A stretch of DNA of 64,000 bases, from NCBI GenBank assembly GCA_031761405.1, contig JASEVX010000008.1, positions 72,952,723 through 73,016,722 on the forward strand, read 5' to 3'. Positions 44,829 to 56,524 of the stretch are shown piece by piece. Numbering within the stretch: position 1 is the stretch's first letter; every line of letters starts with the position of its first letter. Both the position numbers and the translations under genes were made by a program. This DNA comes from Serripes groenlandicus. Its lineage: Eukaryota; Mollusca; Bivalvia; Cardiida; Cardiidae. Under the pieces are notes generated by a model that searched no databases, was not told the DNA's origin, and saw nothing but the letters and a program-made list of their open reading frames with translations.

Positions 44829-44966
44829 TACAGACTCTTTCTGACGCCTCTGCAGCAGACGACTTTTGAAAACACTGTGACAAAAGGAGAAATTGCTCAA
44901 AATGAGCTTCATATGAACTTTATTCAAAGTCGTCTGCTACAGATTTGCTGCATGTGGGAAAGGGTT
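44829..44966. mobile_element. TTAA MITE, partial, truncating an EGF exon copy
   Basis: ACAGACTCTTTCTGACGCCT ... GCATGTGGGAAAGGGTT. Its left edge abuts the exon fragment at 44795-44827. Confidence 0.6.
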
Positions 44967-44986
44967 CAGGGTCAAGGTTGGTTTTC

Positions 44987-45172
44987 AGAGCAGACAACTT
45001 TCTAAAACACTGTGACAAAAGGAGAAATTTCTCAAAATGTCCAATTTCTCCTTTTGCCCAAGTGATTTCAACTTTATTCAATTATAAACTATGTATTTAT
45101 AAAGATATTTGACATTTTTGCAAATATTTCAAAGTCGTCTGCTGCAGATTTGCAACATGTAGGGAAGGGTTA
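44987..45172. mobile_element. TTAA MITE
   Basis: GCAGACAACTTTCTAAAACA ... GATTTGCAACATGTAGGGAA, ending GGGTTAA. The left TIR is lost. Confidence 0.55.
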
Positions 45173-45222
45173 AGGGAAAATGTTGGTTTTCACAGAGAAC
45201 TTCTGAATTATACAATACTAAC

Positions 45223-45414
45223 CGGTGTCAGTGGTGCTTGTGTTTGAGCTCGTACTTGAGATTGTACTTGAGATTGTGGTTGTGATTGTGGTTGTGGTTG
45301 TGCTTGTGCTGCAGTTTGTCCCAGTGTATCCTGCGGCACATGTGCACGTATAGGATGTAACGTTAGTTACACAAGTGCCCCCATTTTGACACGGATTGTT
45401 GTTACATGGGTCAA
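45223..45414 (-). CDS. EGF-like domain plus Thr/Ser-rich stalk exon
   Basis: This 192-nt, phase 1-1 exon has acceptor ATTTACAG and donor ACCG|GTTAGT. It encodes [15 protein letters not shown]...[12 protein letters not shown], a complete EGF-like domain. About 28 residues of almost pure Thr, Ser and Ile follow, typical of an O-glycosylated mucin-like spacer. CQNGGTC fits the O-fucose consensus, and [10 protein letters not shown] fits the extracellular O-GlcNAc (EOGT) consensus C5-x2-G-x-T-G-x2-C6. The Thr/Ser run is encoded by simple repeats, so its length probably varies between alleles. The surrounding introns are packed with TTAA MITE pieces, and a decayed partial copy lies at 44795-44827. 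Confidence 0.85.
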
Positions 45415-45719
45415 CTGTAAATAAACCAAAGCAAATAATAATCAAAATTTACCCAGCCCGACATACAAGAAATCTGCAACCGATAACTCTGAAATCAACT
45501 AGGCAAAAATATGGTAAATCTATCTAAATGAAAGTGAATCAATTGAAAGGCGTTGAAAACATTGATGTATAAGTAGTAATTTCTTAATTTACCACAATGT
45601 TTAAAAGTTGTCTGAGTGCGACAGATTAACTGCATGCCCTAGCGAATACTTTTATTAAAGATAACAACCACAAACCTGAAATGTATTTTTAAAATAAACT
45701 TGCAGATTTGTTGGATTGA

Positions 45720-46080
45720 ACAGTGTAAACCCTTTCAAACATGTAGACACATTTTGACAAATCTGCAGCAGAGGACTTTTGTAAACATTTTGTCAAAAGG
45801 AAAAGTTACTCATTATGAACAGTTTCTCCTTTTTTCACACTGTTTTCAACTCTATAAGATAGTAATTCTTTCATTTCTAGAGATTTTTATAATGAGCAAT
45901 TTCTCCTTTCAACTCTCTTGGATAGTTACACTTTAGTTTCTGGAGATTTTTCATATTCGTGAGCAATTTTTCTTGTCACACTGTTCATGACTATTGATAT
46001 AAACTTTAATTTTTAGAGATTTTACATATGTTTTCAAAGTCGTCTGCTGCGGATTTGTTCCAATTTGGCAAGTGTTAAGA
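45720..46080. mobile_element. TTAA MITE-related block
   Basis: AACCCTTTCAAACATGTAGA and TCTGCAGCAGAGGACTTTTG at the left, AAAGTCGTCTGCTGCGGATT at the right. Repeated CAATTTCTCCTTT and AGAGATTTT blocks between them indicate an internally duplicated copy. Confidence 0.5.
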
Positions 46081-46440
46081 TATATCATGGTGTTACTTGC
46101 ATAAAAATTACCAGTACTTCAGGCCAATTTTGGGCACAAAAACATACTTTTAGGAATGGATTTATCCAATAAAAAAATCAATGATAAAGAATTGAGTACC
46201 ATGTATGCAGCAGTAAAACTGAAATGACAGAGTGGATGAAATAACCTTTTTGCAATCCCAATCCAATACATAATTCACAGAACTACAATATTCACCTCCC
46301 ATGGCAGCCATTTTGAAAGGCTTTTTTTGTTTATATATATGTTAAAATAATAAAATTACTGTGTTTCCTAATTATCAAACACATCTTTTATATAATTGTA
46401 GTTCTTCAAACTATGCTGAAGTACTTCGATGCTGACTTCT
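46081..46440. other. Unassigned intronic sequence
   Basis: No recognised exon or element. Confidence 0.4.
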
Positions 46441-48650
46441 CCTTAAAGGGACTGAATCCCATATGAGAAAAAAGCGAACAAAAAAGAAAATTGTTAAAAA
46501 TTGCTATTACCTTGATGTTTTTGCATGTAAGGCATTGAGATTTGCTGACTGCATGATGTACTGCAATATATGCACACTATTAATATTGCGGAGATTTTTC
46601 GTTATTTTGCATTGTAAAATCTACTGGGTTACTATCTAAAAATATCGCTGTATATTTATCACGTGATCACTACAACCGAATTGACAATCTCCTTCCCAGA
46701 GTTGTTGTTCCTTACACTCACGCATACATGAATGTAATGAGTCGATAGTGTTAGAGAATGCCGAATTGAATCCACAAAATCAAATGAGCAAAGAGGAAAT
46801 TCCACAGTATTTTTAAACGGGAAAACACGGAGCGGACGTTTTTTTAACTGCTTCCTATGAAATAATGAAAAACAAGACTTGAACAACCTTCTACAACATT
46901 CCGTTACATATATATCAACGTATTTTTTGGATTAATTAGAACAAGCAAATTCATGAAATTTATATCCCCCGCTTGCAGGAAATATTGTTGGAAAATGTTG
47001 AGGTTAGGTTTAAACATGTCAGTAGTCTTTTTATTGAACATGTATTACAGGGTAAATTAAACGAACTTGGCCTAGGTTGTTACCAAGTTTGTGGCAGTTA
47101 TTGCACGGAAACAGCAAAACGAAAGTGACAATCGAACTAGGCCTAGCCTTTAAGGCATTTAACCTTGTTACCAAGTTTGAAAAAAACCGGTTCACATTTA
47201 TGGCAGTTATTGCACAGAAACAACAAGAATTTGTTAAATAAAGGGCCATAACTCCACCGAAAGTGACGATCGAACTTGGCCTAGCCTTTAAGGCATTTAA
47301 CCTTGTTACCAAGTTTGAAAAAAAAAACGGTTCACATTTGTGGCAGTTATTGCCACAAACAGCAAGAAACGACATTTTTTGTTAAATAAGGGGCCATAAC
47401 TCCACTGAATAAAGTCCACCGAAAGTGATGATCGAACTTGGCCTAGCCCTTAAGGCATTTAACCTTGTAACCAATTTTGAAAAAAAAAATGGTTCACATT
47501 TGTGGCAGTTATTGCACGGAAACAGCAAGAAACAACATTTTTTGTTAAATAAGGGGCCATAACTCCACCGAATAAAGTCCGCTGAAAGTGACGATCGAAC
47601 TTGGCCTAGCCCTTAAGGCATTTAACCTTGTTACCAAGTTTGAAAAAAAAAAAAATCACATTTGTGGCAGTAATTGCACGGAAAGAGCAAGAAACAACAT
47701 TTTTCGTTGAATAAGGGTCCATAACTCCACCGAATAAAGTCCCCCGAAAGTGACGATCAAACTTGGCCTAGCCCTTAAGGCATTTAACCTTGTTACCAAG
47801 TTTGAAAAAAAAAAAAAAATCACATTTGTGGCAGTTATTGCACGGAAACAGCAACAAACAACATTTTGTGTTAAATAAGGGGCCATAACTCCACTAAATA
47901 AAGTCCTACGAAAGTGACAATCGAACTTGGCCTAGCCCTTAAGGCATTTAACCTTGTTACCAAGTTTGAAAATAAACGGTTCACATTTGTGGCAGTTATT
48001 GCACGGAAACAGCAAGAAACAACATTTTTTGTTAAATAAAGGGCCATAACTCCACTAAATAAAGTCCGCCGAAAGTGACGATCAAACTTGTCCTAGCCCT
48101 TAAGGCATTTAACCTTGTTACTAAGTTTGAAAGAAAGCGGTTTACATTTGTGGCAGTTATTGCATGGAAACAGCAAGAAACGACATTTTTTGTTAAATAA
48201 GGGGCCATAACTCCACCAAATATAGTCCGCCGAAAGTGACGATCGAACTTGGCCTAGCCCTTAAGGCATTTAACCTTGTTACCAAGTTTGAAAAAAAAAA
48301 AATCACATTTGTGGCAGTTATTGCACGGAAACAGCATGAAACGACGTTTTGTGTTAAATAAGGGGCCATAACTCCACTTAATAAAGTCCGCCGAAAGTGA
48401 CGATCGAACTTGGCCTAGCCCTTAAGGCATTTAACCTTGTTACCAAGTTTGAAAAAAAAACGGTTCACATTTGTGGCAGTTATTGCACGGAAACGAAGTG
48501 TGACAGACAGACGGACAGACAGACAGACGGACGGACAGACGGAGAAACCGAAATTAATAACCCCCCTTTTTTTCTTCGAAAAAGCGGGGGATAATAAGTA
48601 TAAAATATAACGATTTTGGACCATTATGGTGTTCAGTCCCTTTAAGAGAT
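46441..48650. mobile_element. TIR element of ~2.2 kb hosting a nested tandem-core element
   Basis: CCTTAAAGGGACTGAATCCC at the left is matched by the inverse of GTGTTCAGTCCCTTTAAGAG at the right (about 20 of 24 positions). Interior 46470-47030 is unique AT-rich sequence, and 47040-48600 is a separate tandem-core element. No transposase seen. Confidence 0.5.
47040..48600 (+). mobile_element. Tandem-core element, core G (~163-bp units)
   Basis: About eight units with GGGCCATAACTCCACCGAAT, GACGATCGAACTTGGCCTAG, CTTAAGGCATTTAACCTTGT and GTGGCAGTTATTGCACGGAA. Ends with (GACAGACG)n and the hairpin AACCCCCCTTTTTTTCTTCG...AAAGCGGGGGATAATA. Spacing measured as 162-163 bp. The internal A runs vary from 6 to 14. 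Confidence 0.8.
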
Positions 48651-48689
48651 GAATCATACCACAAGTAACTGTCATTGGATAAATGTTTG

Positions 48690-49855
48690 TTTGTAAAGTG
48701 TTAAACACAGCATAAAACAATATTTCAGATATATCACAGCATTTCCTGGATGAAAAAGCGGGGGATATTTTGGACCATTATGGTGTTCAGTCCCTTTAAG
48801 AGATGAATCACACCACAAGTAACTGTCATTGGATAAATGTTTGTTTGTAAAGTGTTAAACACAGCATAAAACAATATTTCAGATATATTACGGCGTTTCC
48901 TGGATAAATGTTTGTTTGTAAAGTGTTAAACACAGCATAAAACAATATTTCAGATATATCACAGCATTTCCTGGATAAATGTATGTTTGTAAAGTGTTAA
49001 ACACAGCATAAAACAATATTTCAGATATATCACAGCGTTTCCTGGATAAATGTATGTTTGTAAAGTCTTTAACACAGCATAAATAAATTTCAGATATATA
49101 TTACCGCGTTTCCTGGATAAATGTATGTTTGTATACTGTTTTAGCGCAGCATAAAACAATATTTCAGTAATATTACTGCATTTTATGGATAAATGTATGT
49201 TTATAAATGTATGTTTGTATATAGTGTTAAGCGCAGCATAAAACAGTATTTCAGTCATATCACAGCGTTTCATGGATAAATGTATGTTTGTAAAGTGTTT
49301 AAAGCAGCATAAAACAGTATTTCAGTCATATCACAGCGTTTCATGGATAAATGTATGTTTGTAAAGTGTTTTAGCGCAGCATAAAACAATATTTCAGTAA
49401 TATTACTGCATTTTATGGATAAATGTATGTTTATAGAGTGTTTAGCGCAGCATAAAACAGTATTTCAGTCATATTACGGCGTTTCATGAATAAATGTATG
49501 TTTGTAAAGTGTTTTAGCGCAGCATAAAACAATATTTCAGTAATATTACTGCATTTTATGGATAAATGTATGTTTATAGAGTGTTTAGCGCAGCATAAAA
49601 CAATATTTCAGTCATATTACGGCGTTTCATGAATAAATGTATGTTTGTAAAGTGTTTTAGCGCAGCATAAAACAATATTTCAGTAATATTACTGCATTTT
49701 ATGGATAAATGTATGTTTATAGAGTGTTTAGCGCAGCATAAAACAATATTTCAGTCATATTACGGCGTTTCATGGATAAATGTATGTTTGTATAGTGTTT
49801 AGCGCAGCATAAAACAATATTTCAGTCATATTATGGCGTTTCCTGGATAAATTAC
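48690..49855. repeat. 71-bp satellite
   Basis: About 16 copies of TGGATAAATGTATGTTTGTA plus AAGTGTTTTAGCGCAGCATA and AAACAATATTTCAGTAATAT...GGCGTTTC. It starts with a 150-bp duplication of the preceding TIR element's right end (48620 and 48770 blocks). Confidence 0.85.
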
Positions 49856-49929
49856 CAGCAGTCATAGTGATATGAGTGCCAAGACAAGAAGTTACTACTT
49901 CCTTTTTTAAAGTCTTTGGTATGACTGAA

Positions 49930-50115
49930 TCAGAGATGAAACCCTAGAAAAGTGGAGTAATGGCTTCCCTCCTTGGTGCTCAGTGTGTCCGGGTAGCATT
50001 ACGTCTCATGTCTGTTTAAAAATAAATAATACTGGTACTTCTAGTAAATTACCCAGGCAACATGTGATATAACTGAATTACTGTTAAAGACAGCCTAAAA
50101 CACAATTTGAATATA
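49930..50115 (+). mobile_element. SINE body fragment
   Basis: TGGCTTCCCTCCTTGGTGCT and CATGTGATATAACTGAATTA...GTTAAAGACAGCCTAAAACA match the bodies of the SINEs at 3778 and 39927. The tRNA head is lost. Confidence 0.5.
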
Positions 50116-50239
50116 AATAAAATGTCTGTCAAAGTACAGCAGATAACACATTTTATTTATAGGATGGCTTTAGAAACAGGAGTGAGTAATCTCACATTTA
50201 TTATGAGACTGGTTTTTGTGCATGTAACACAATAATAAA

Positions 50240-50440
50240 AACTTTCCCACTTACAAATTAGACAAATTCTGAAAACTTCTTGGTTAATTTTTTTTCTTTC
50301 TTATAATGAGTATATTCTTTATTTTGCCTCAATTGAATTCAATAATTAAACTTTTATTAGTTGAGAGTTTCTCCATATATTGGCCAAGATACTTTCAGTT
50401 GTCTGCTGCAGATTTGTTGTATGTAGGAAATTGTTAAGAA
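50240..50440. mobile_element. TTAA MITE, decayed
   Basis: ACTTTCCCACTTACAAATTA ... GTTGTCTGCTGCAGATTTGT, TGTATGTAGGAAATTGTTAA. Confidence 0.5.
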
Positions 50441-50728
50441 TGAAACATACATAAATAATTGGGTTAGAAAGCAGATTTGCAGTTTATAAATAAAATTCCA
50501 AGATCATGCAAAGTATAAGCAAGATTCAATGCAGTTTTGTAGGTCAGTGAGCAAACCAAGATGTCAAGAAATCATTTCAAGCTTACTACAACCTTTTGGG
50601 TTGACAACAGTTACAGATTTTAATGCATCTACAGATTTAATCTGCAAGGAATTATTGAAAAAGAACTTTTGGATAGATAACTAGGTTATCATTTGTATTT
50701 ATTTTACAACCCAAAATAAAACTGAATT
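50441..50728. other. Unassigned intronic sequence
   Basis: No recognised exon or element. Confidence 0.4.
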
Positions 50729-51790
50729 GTATTCTAAAACATGTGTACCATATGTACAACTGAAATAAGAATTTAATATAGATATGTATTCTAAAACATG
50801 TGTACCATATTTACAAATGAAATAAGAATTAAATATAGATAATTATTCTAAAAACACATGTACCATATTTACAAATGAAATAAGAATTAAATATAGATAA
50901 TTATTCTAAAAATACATGTACCATATGTACAAATGAAATAAGAATTAAATATAGATAATTATTCCAAAACATGTGTACCATATGTACAAATGAAATAAGA
51001 ATTAAATATAGATAATTATTCCAAAACATGTGTACCATATGTACAAATGAAATAATAATTAAATATAGATAATTATTCCAAAACATGTGTACCATATGTA
51101 CAAATGAAATAAGAATTAAATATAGATAATTATTCCAAAACATGTGTACCATATGTACAAATGAAAAAGAATTAAATATAGATAATTATTCCAAAACATG
51201 TGTACCATATGTACAAATGAAATAAGAATTAAATATAGATAATTATTCCAAAACATGTGTACCATATGTACAAATGAAATAAGAATTAAATATAGATAAT
51301 TATTCCAAAACATGTGTACCATATGTACAAATGAAATAAGAATTAAATATAGATAATTATTCCAAAACATGTGTACCATAATGTACAAATGAAATAAGAA
51401 TTAAATATAGATAATTATTCCAAAACATGTGTACCATAATGTACAAATGAAATAAGAATTAAATATAGATAATTATTCCAAAACATGTGTACCATATGTA
51501 CAAATGAAATAAGAATTAAATATAGATAATTATTCCAAAACATGTGTACCATATGTACAAATGAAATAAGAATTAAATATAGATAATTATTCCAAAACAT
51601 GTGTACCATAATGTACAAATGAAATAAGAATTAAATATAGATAATTATTCCTAAACATGTGTACCATATGTACAAATGAAATAAGAATTAAATATAGATA
51701 ATTATTCCAAAACATGTGTACCATATGTACAAATGAAATAAGAATTAAATATAGATAATTATTCCTAAACATGTGTACCATATGTACAAT
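50729..51790. repeat. 57-bp satellite
   Basis: About 19 near-identical copies of TTATTCCAAAACATGTGTAC plus CATATGTACAAATGAAATAA and GAATTAAATATAGATAA. Spacing measured as 57 bp. The long minus-strand frames with 19-residue periodicity are artefacts of the unit length. Confidence 0.9.
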
Positions 51791-53940
51791 TGTTAAACTA
51801 CTGTACAGTTACATCATGTAATTATCAAACTACGGTACAGTAATGTCATGTAATTATCAAGTTACTGTACAGTAATGTCATGTAATTATCAAACTACTGT
51901 ACAGTAATGTCATGTAATTATCAAACTACGGTACAGTAATGTCATGTAATTATCAAACTACTGTACAGTAATGTCATGTAATTATCAAACTACGGTACAG
52001 TAATGTCATGTAATTATCAAACTACGGTACAGTAATGTCATGTAATTATCAAACTACGGTACAGTAATGTCATGTAATTATCAAACTACGGTACAGTAAT
52101 GTCATGTAATTATCAAACTACGTACAGTAATGTCATGTAATTATCAAACTACTGTACAGTAATGTCATGTAATTATCAAACTACGGTACAGTAATGTCAT
52201 GTAATTATCAAACTACGGTACAGTAATGTCATGTAATTATCAAACTACTGTACAGTAATGTCATGTAATTATCAAACTATTGTACAGTAATGTCATGTAA
52301 TTATCAAACTATTGTACAGTAATGTCATGTAATTATCAAACTACTGTACAGTAATGTTATGTAATTATCAAACTACTGTACAGTAATGTCATGTAATTAT
52401 CAAACTACTGTACAGTAATGTTATGTAATTATCAAACTACTGTACAGTAATGTTATGTAATTATCAAACTATTGTACAGTTATGTCATGTAATTATCAAA
52501 CTATTGTACAGTAATGTCATGTAATTATCAAACTATTGTACAGTAATGTCATGTAATTATCAAACTACTGTACAGTAATGTCATGTAATTATCAAACTAC
52601 TGTACAGTAATGTCATGTAATTATCAAACTACTGTACAGTAATGTCATGTAATTATCAAACTACTGTACAGTAATGTTATGTAATTATCAAACTACTGTA
52701 CAGTAATGTTATGTAATTATCAAACTACTGTACAGTAATGTTATGTAATTATCAAACTACTGTACAGTAATGTTATGTAATTATCAAACTACTGTACAGT
52801 AATGTTATGTAATTATTGCCGAGCCCTGGTAGCTCAGTCGGTAGTGACGCGGGCTGTCAATCTAGGGGTTGTGAGTTTGAATCCCGGCTCGGCCAACTTT
52901 CTTTCCGACGATTGACAACCGTCAATGCGACATGCGCCATTCGTCTTCCACCAATGGGCTAAGTCTATGTGGAAAAGCAGCCAGTTTCTTGGGAAGATTG
53001 TTGTGTGGAGTACTGGTGTCAGAAAACCAGGAAATACATGAGTAGGTGAACTGGCCGCCTTGATATAACTGAGAAATTATTAAAAACGGCGTTAAGCCCC
53101 AATCAATCAATCAATCATGTAACTATCAAACTACTGTACAGTAATGTCATGTAATTATCAAACTACTGTATAGTTATGTCATGTAATTATCAAACTATGG
53201 TACAGTTATGTCATGTAATTATCAAACTACTGTATAGTTATGTCATGTAATTATTAAACTATGATACAGTTATGTCATGTAATTATCAAACTACTGTATA
53301 GTTATGTCATGTAATTATCAAACTACAGTACAGTTATGTCATGTAATTATCAAACTACTGCACAGTAATGTCATGTAATTATCAAATTACTGTACAGTTA
53401 TGTCATGTAATTATCAAACTACGGTACAGTAATGTCATGTAATTATTGAATTACTGTACAGTTATGTCATGTAATTATCAAACTACGGTACAGTAATGTC
53501 ATGTAATTATCAAATTATGGTACAGTAATGTCATGTAATTATCAAACTACTGTACAGTTATGTCATGTAATTATCAAACTACGGTACAGTAATGTCATGT
53601 AATTATCAAATTATGGTACAGTAATGTCATTAAATTATCAAACTACTGTACAGTTATGTCATGTAATTATCAAGCTACGGTACAGTTATGTCATGTAATT
53701 ATCAAACTACTGTACAGTTATGTCATGTAATTATCAAACTACGGTACAGTAATGTCATGTAATTATCAAATTACGGTACAGTAATGTCATGTTATTATCA
53801 AATTACGGTACAGTTATGTCATGTAATTATCAAATTACGGTACAGTTATGTCATGTAATTATCAAATTACGGTACAGTTATGTCATGTAATTATCAAACT
53901 ACGGTACAGTAATGTCATGTAATTATCAAACTACTGTAAA
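51783..53940. repeat. 32-bp satellite split by a SINE
   Basis: Over 60 copies of GTCATGTAATTATCAAACTA plus CTGTACAGTAAT. Spacing measured as 32 bp. The SINE at 52818-53116 interrupts it. Right of the SINE the TTATGTCATG variant is common, whereas AATGTCATG or AATGTTATG dominates on the left. Confidence 0.9.
52818..53116 (+). mobile_element. tRNA-derived SINE with (AATC)n tail, copy 2
   Basis: The head GCCGAGCCCTGGTAGCTCAG has box A TAGCTCAGTCGGTAG and box B GAGTTTGAATCCCGG. The body matches 9537-9820 (CACCAATGGGCTAAGTCTAT, GTGTGGAGTACTGG, AAAACGGCGTTAAGCCCCAA). The tail is (AATC)4. Confidence 0.85.
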
Positions 53941-54202
53941 GCACTTTTACAGTTCACAAACCATCTTGGCAAAAATAATAATATTATATGAAAATTATAT
54001 ATAGATAAAAACATAATTATTAAATACATATGAAAATATTTCAGCAAAAAGAGAAATTATACTTTACAAGCAATTTCAGTTTATGCCACCATATTTTCAA
54101 AAGTTGGCTCCTGTAGATCCATCCATCTGCACTTGCCGACACATTTTGACATATCCGTAGCAGATGGATTTTGGGCAAAACGAATAATTGTTTAGTAATT
54201 GC

Positions 54203-54432
54203 TTAACCCTTTCCCTCATACAGCAATTCTGCAGCAGACGACTTTGAACATATTTTGTTAAATAATGGAAAATCTCTATAATTGAATGGATAACCTATGA
54301 TAAAAAGTGGAAAACATTGTGGCAAAAGGAGAAATTGCACGTTTTGTGCAATTTCTTCTTTTGTCACTATGTTTTCAAAAAGTCATCTGCTGTAGAGGCG
54401 TCAGAAAGCGTCTATATGAAGGAAAGGGTTAA
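54203..54432. mobile_element. TTAA MITE, full-length reference copy (230 bp)
   Basis: TTAACCCTTTCCCTCATACA ... CTATATGAAGGAAAGGGTTAA. The inner inverted blocks CTGCAGCAGACGACTTTG and AAAGTCATCTGCTGTAG, and GAGAAATTGCACGTTTTGTG at the centre, make most of it palindromic. TTAA at both ends fits piggyBac-type target choice. Confidence 0.8.
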
Positions 54433-54435
54433 GGT

Positions 54436-54563
54436 TAGCAATTTCTCCTTTTGCCACTATGTTTACAACACTATTCAATAATTATACTTTAATCTGTTTC
54501 CATATTTTTGTGTAGATCTGTTTGAAGTCCTATGCTGCAAGTGTTGTATGTGGGAAAGGGTTA
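54436..54563. mobile_element. TTAA MITE, right half
   Basis: GCAATTTCTCCTTTTGCCAC ... GTTGTATGTGGGAAAGGGTTAA, immediately after the full copy. Confidence 0.6.
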
Positions 54564-54649
54564 ACATGTTTAACAAGAAGATGATTCTTCAAACTAGCTT
54601 GCTTATAGAACCTAACAAAAACTGCAATGCTTCCTGGAGCACACATTAT

Positions 54650-54815
54650 TGAAATCTCAATATTTAGATGTTTCTAGTATACTTTAATGAAATCTCAAAA
54701 TATCAATGTTGCTAGTACACTTTAATGAACTCTAAAACTATTGAATTCTAGTACATTTTAACAAACTCTAAAAATATTGAATTCTAGTACATTTTAACGA
54801 ACTCTCAAAATTTAA
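54650..54815. repeat. Short degenerate tandem repeat
   Basis: Four to five copies of about 40-45 bp containing TTTCTAGTATACTTTAATGA and AAACTCTAAAAATATTGAAT. Confidence 0.6.
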
Positions 54816-55094
54816 GGACATTAAAAACTTTTATTTCTTGAAATGGCATGTTCAAAATGGATTAATTTAATCACACACATATCAAGATTTAAACATAATA
54901 TAATTCTTCTGTTGGTAACATAAATAAAACACATTAATCCATAAATGACCATATGCTTGGTTTAATCTTTCACAATTTTAGATAATTGACATAAAATATT
55001 GCAAAGGCTTGTTTGTCCTTTGTTAGACATAATAAAATTTGACAAACTTAACGAAAACGTATGAAAGAACAAAATCATGTGTACCCTTTAAACA
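54816..55094. other. Unassigned intronic sequence
   Basis: No recognised exon or element. Confidence 0.35.
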
Positions 55095-55322
55095 TTTAAC
55101 ACTTTTAAACATGTAGACGCATTCTGATGCATCTGCAGCGGACACATTTTGAAAACTTTGTGGCAAAAGAAAACATTACTCATAATTAGCAATATTTATT
55201 TTTGCCACAAGGATTTCAACTCAATTCAATACTTAGGCTTTCATACTTAAAGATTTTCCACATTTTTTAGCAGATCTATGTGTTAAAAGTCTGCTGGAGA
55301 TTTGTTGCATGTGGGAAAGGGT
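55095..55322. mobile_element. TTAA MITE, full length
   Basis: TTTAAACATGTAGACGCATT ... GATTTGTTGCATGTGGGAAA, ending GGGTTA. Interior CTGCAGCGGACACATTTTG. Confidence 0.6.
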
Positions 55323-55612
55323 TATACATTAAAATAGTAACTTTATTCTCTTTGCTTAAATGTATCACATTTGTATATATTTTGCAAGATTATATTTTTA
55401 CTTATTTTTTCTATTCAATAAGCCTAGCAAATACCATTTTACTTACAAAACTCCTCAAGATGATTGCAAGAATATGAAAGGATTGATAAATGAGAATGAT
55501 ATAGTGAAGATATAGATAAGCAGGGGACATGAGAAAGCTCCAATACTTTACAGGTAAGATGACCGCATAAATGCATTTTGGTAGGTATGTAGGTTAAAAC
55601 AGAAATGGCTAC

Positions 55613-55723
55613 CTTGGTCACAATTTCTCCCAATATATCCCCCCATACAGGTGCATGTGTAGTTTCTGTCAGTCAGTACACATGTTGCTCCTTCATGGCA
55701 TGGACTCATGTGACAGTAATCAA
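55613..55723 (-). CDS. EGF-like exon, type D (diverged)
   Basis: This 111-nt, phase 1-1 exon encodes an EGF-like domain: VDYCHMSPC, CHEGATC, then CMGGYIGRNCDQ. The acceptor is TTGACAG and the donor is CAAG|GTAGCC. It is clearly related to types A-C but more diverged, so it separated before the recent duplication. CHMSPC lacks the Ser required by the O-glucose consensus, while the O-fucose consensus CHEGATC is retained. It is the last exon of the 55-62 kb array in transcription order; the next recognised exon is about 10 kb downstream at 45.4 kb. Confidence 0.83.
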
Positions 55724-55805
55724 CTGTCAACAAATATATAATAAGTAATTCAAATTGTATTGGCAGAACATGCATGCCAAAGATACAAATGGAGATTGGA
55801 TGTTA

Positions 55806-56025
55806 CTAAAAGTTGACCTAGTAACTTAGTGTTTGACCTAGTAACTTAGTTTTTGACTTAGTAACTTAGTTTTAGACCAAGTTACCTAGTTTTTGACCTA
55901 GTAACTTAGTTTTTGACCTAGTAACCTAGTGTTTGACCAAATAACCCAGTGTTTGACCTAGTAACCCAGTGTTTGACCAAGTAACCTAGTTTTTGACCTA
56001 GTAACCTAGTGTTGGACCTAACATT
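55806..56025. repeat. ~21-bp repeat of GACCTAGTAAC
   Basis: About ten copies of GACCTAGTAACTTAGTTTTT with CTAG and CCAG variants. The motif resembles the GACCTAGTTTTTGACC part of core C, as if a core-C sub-segment had amplified. Confidence 0.8.
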
Positions 56026-56360
56026 ACCAAGTTTCGAACCTGACCTAAATTTGATTCAGATGAATGTTCTGATGAAATTCCATGAATATTTGTAGCGACA
56101 ATGTTTATCTAAAATTTGGCCTAGTAACATAGTTTTTAACCCTGTATGCTCCAGTTTTAAACCATGTCAAACAGTACACACACAATATAAAACTTAAGTA
56201 AGCAATCTTCATTAAACTTAAGGTCTGACATTTCCAAATGGTGGTTAACATCTCCAAATGTAAGTTAACATTTCCGTATAGTTCTTATCAAATCAGTCCA
56301 ACCAGATAGTCAGAGCGATACCAATATCCCATCCACTCTTGGAAAGGGATAACAAGCCAA
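56026..56360 (+). mobile_element. Decayed core-C element, copy of 17360-18070
   Basis: TTTCGAACCTGACCTAAATT, TTTGGCCTAGTAACATAG and TTAACATTTCCGTATAGTTC parallel the 17.4-18.1 kb sequence. Confidence 0.45.
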
Positions 56361-56524
56361 TATATGACACAGAAGAGTAACTAGTATGTCAAATATTTGG
56401 CCCTGCTATAAAAGGGTTAATAGTATGTAATTGTAAGTTATGCCAGGAACAAACAAAATCACAGTGATGAATGTATAACTTGTGACCATAAAATGCATAA
56501 CCACCAACCTACCCTTCTCTAAAA

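Noticed and set aside
46659..46886. 75-codon minus-strand frame MFKSCFSLFHRKQLKK
   Set aside because: Inside the TIR element at 46441-48650; no transposase or other motif.
50901..51781. Long minus-strand frames repeating MVHMFWNNYLYLI every 19 residues
   Set aside because: Produced by a 57-bp satellite whose unit length is a multiple of three; no splice sites or non-repeat coding context.
52818..52895. Possible functional tRNA gene
   Set aside because: The tRNA-like head continues into a SINE body and AATC tail shared with another copy; SINE is the better explanation.
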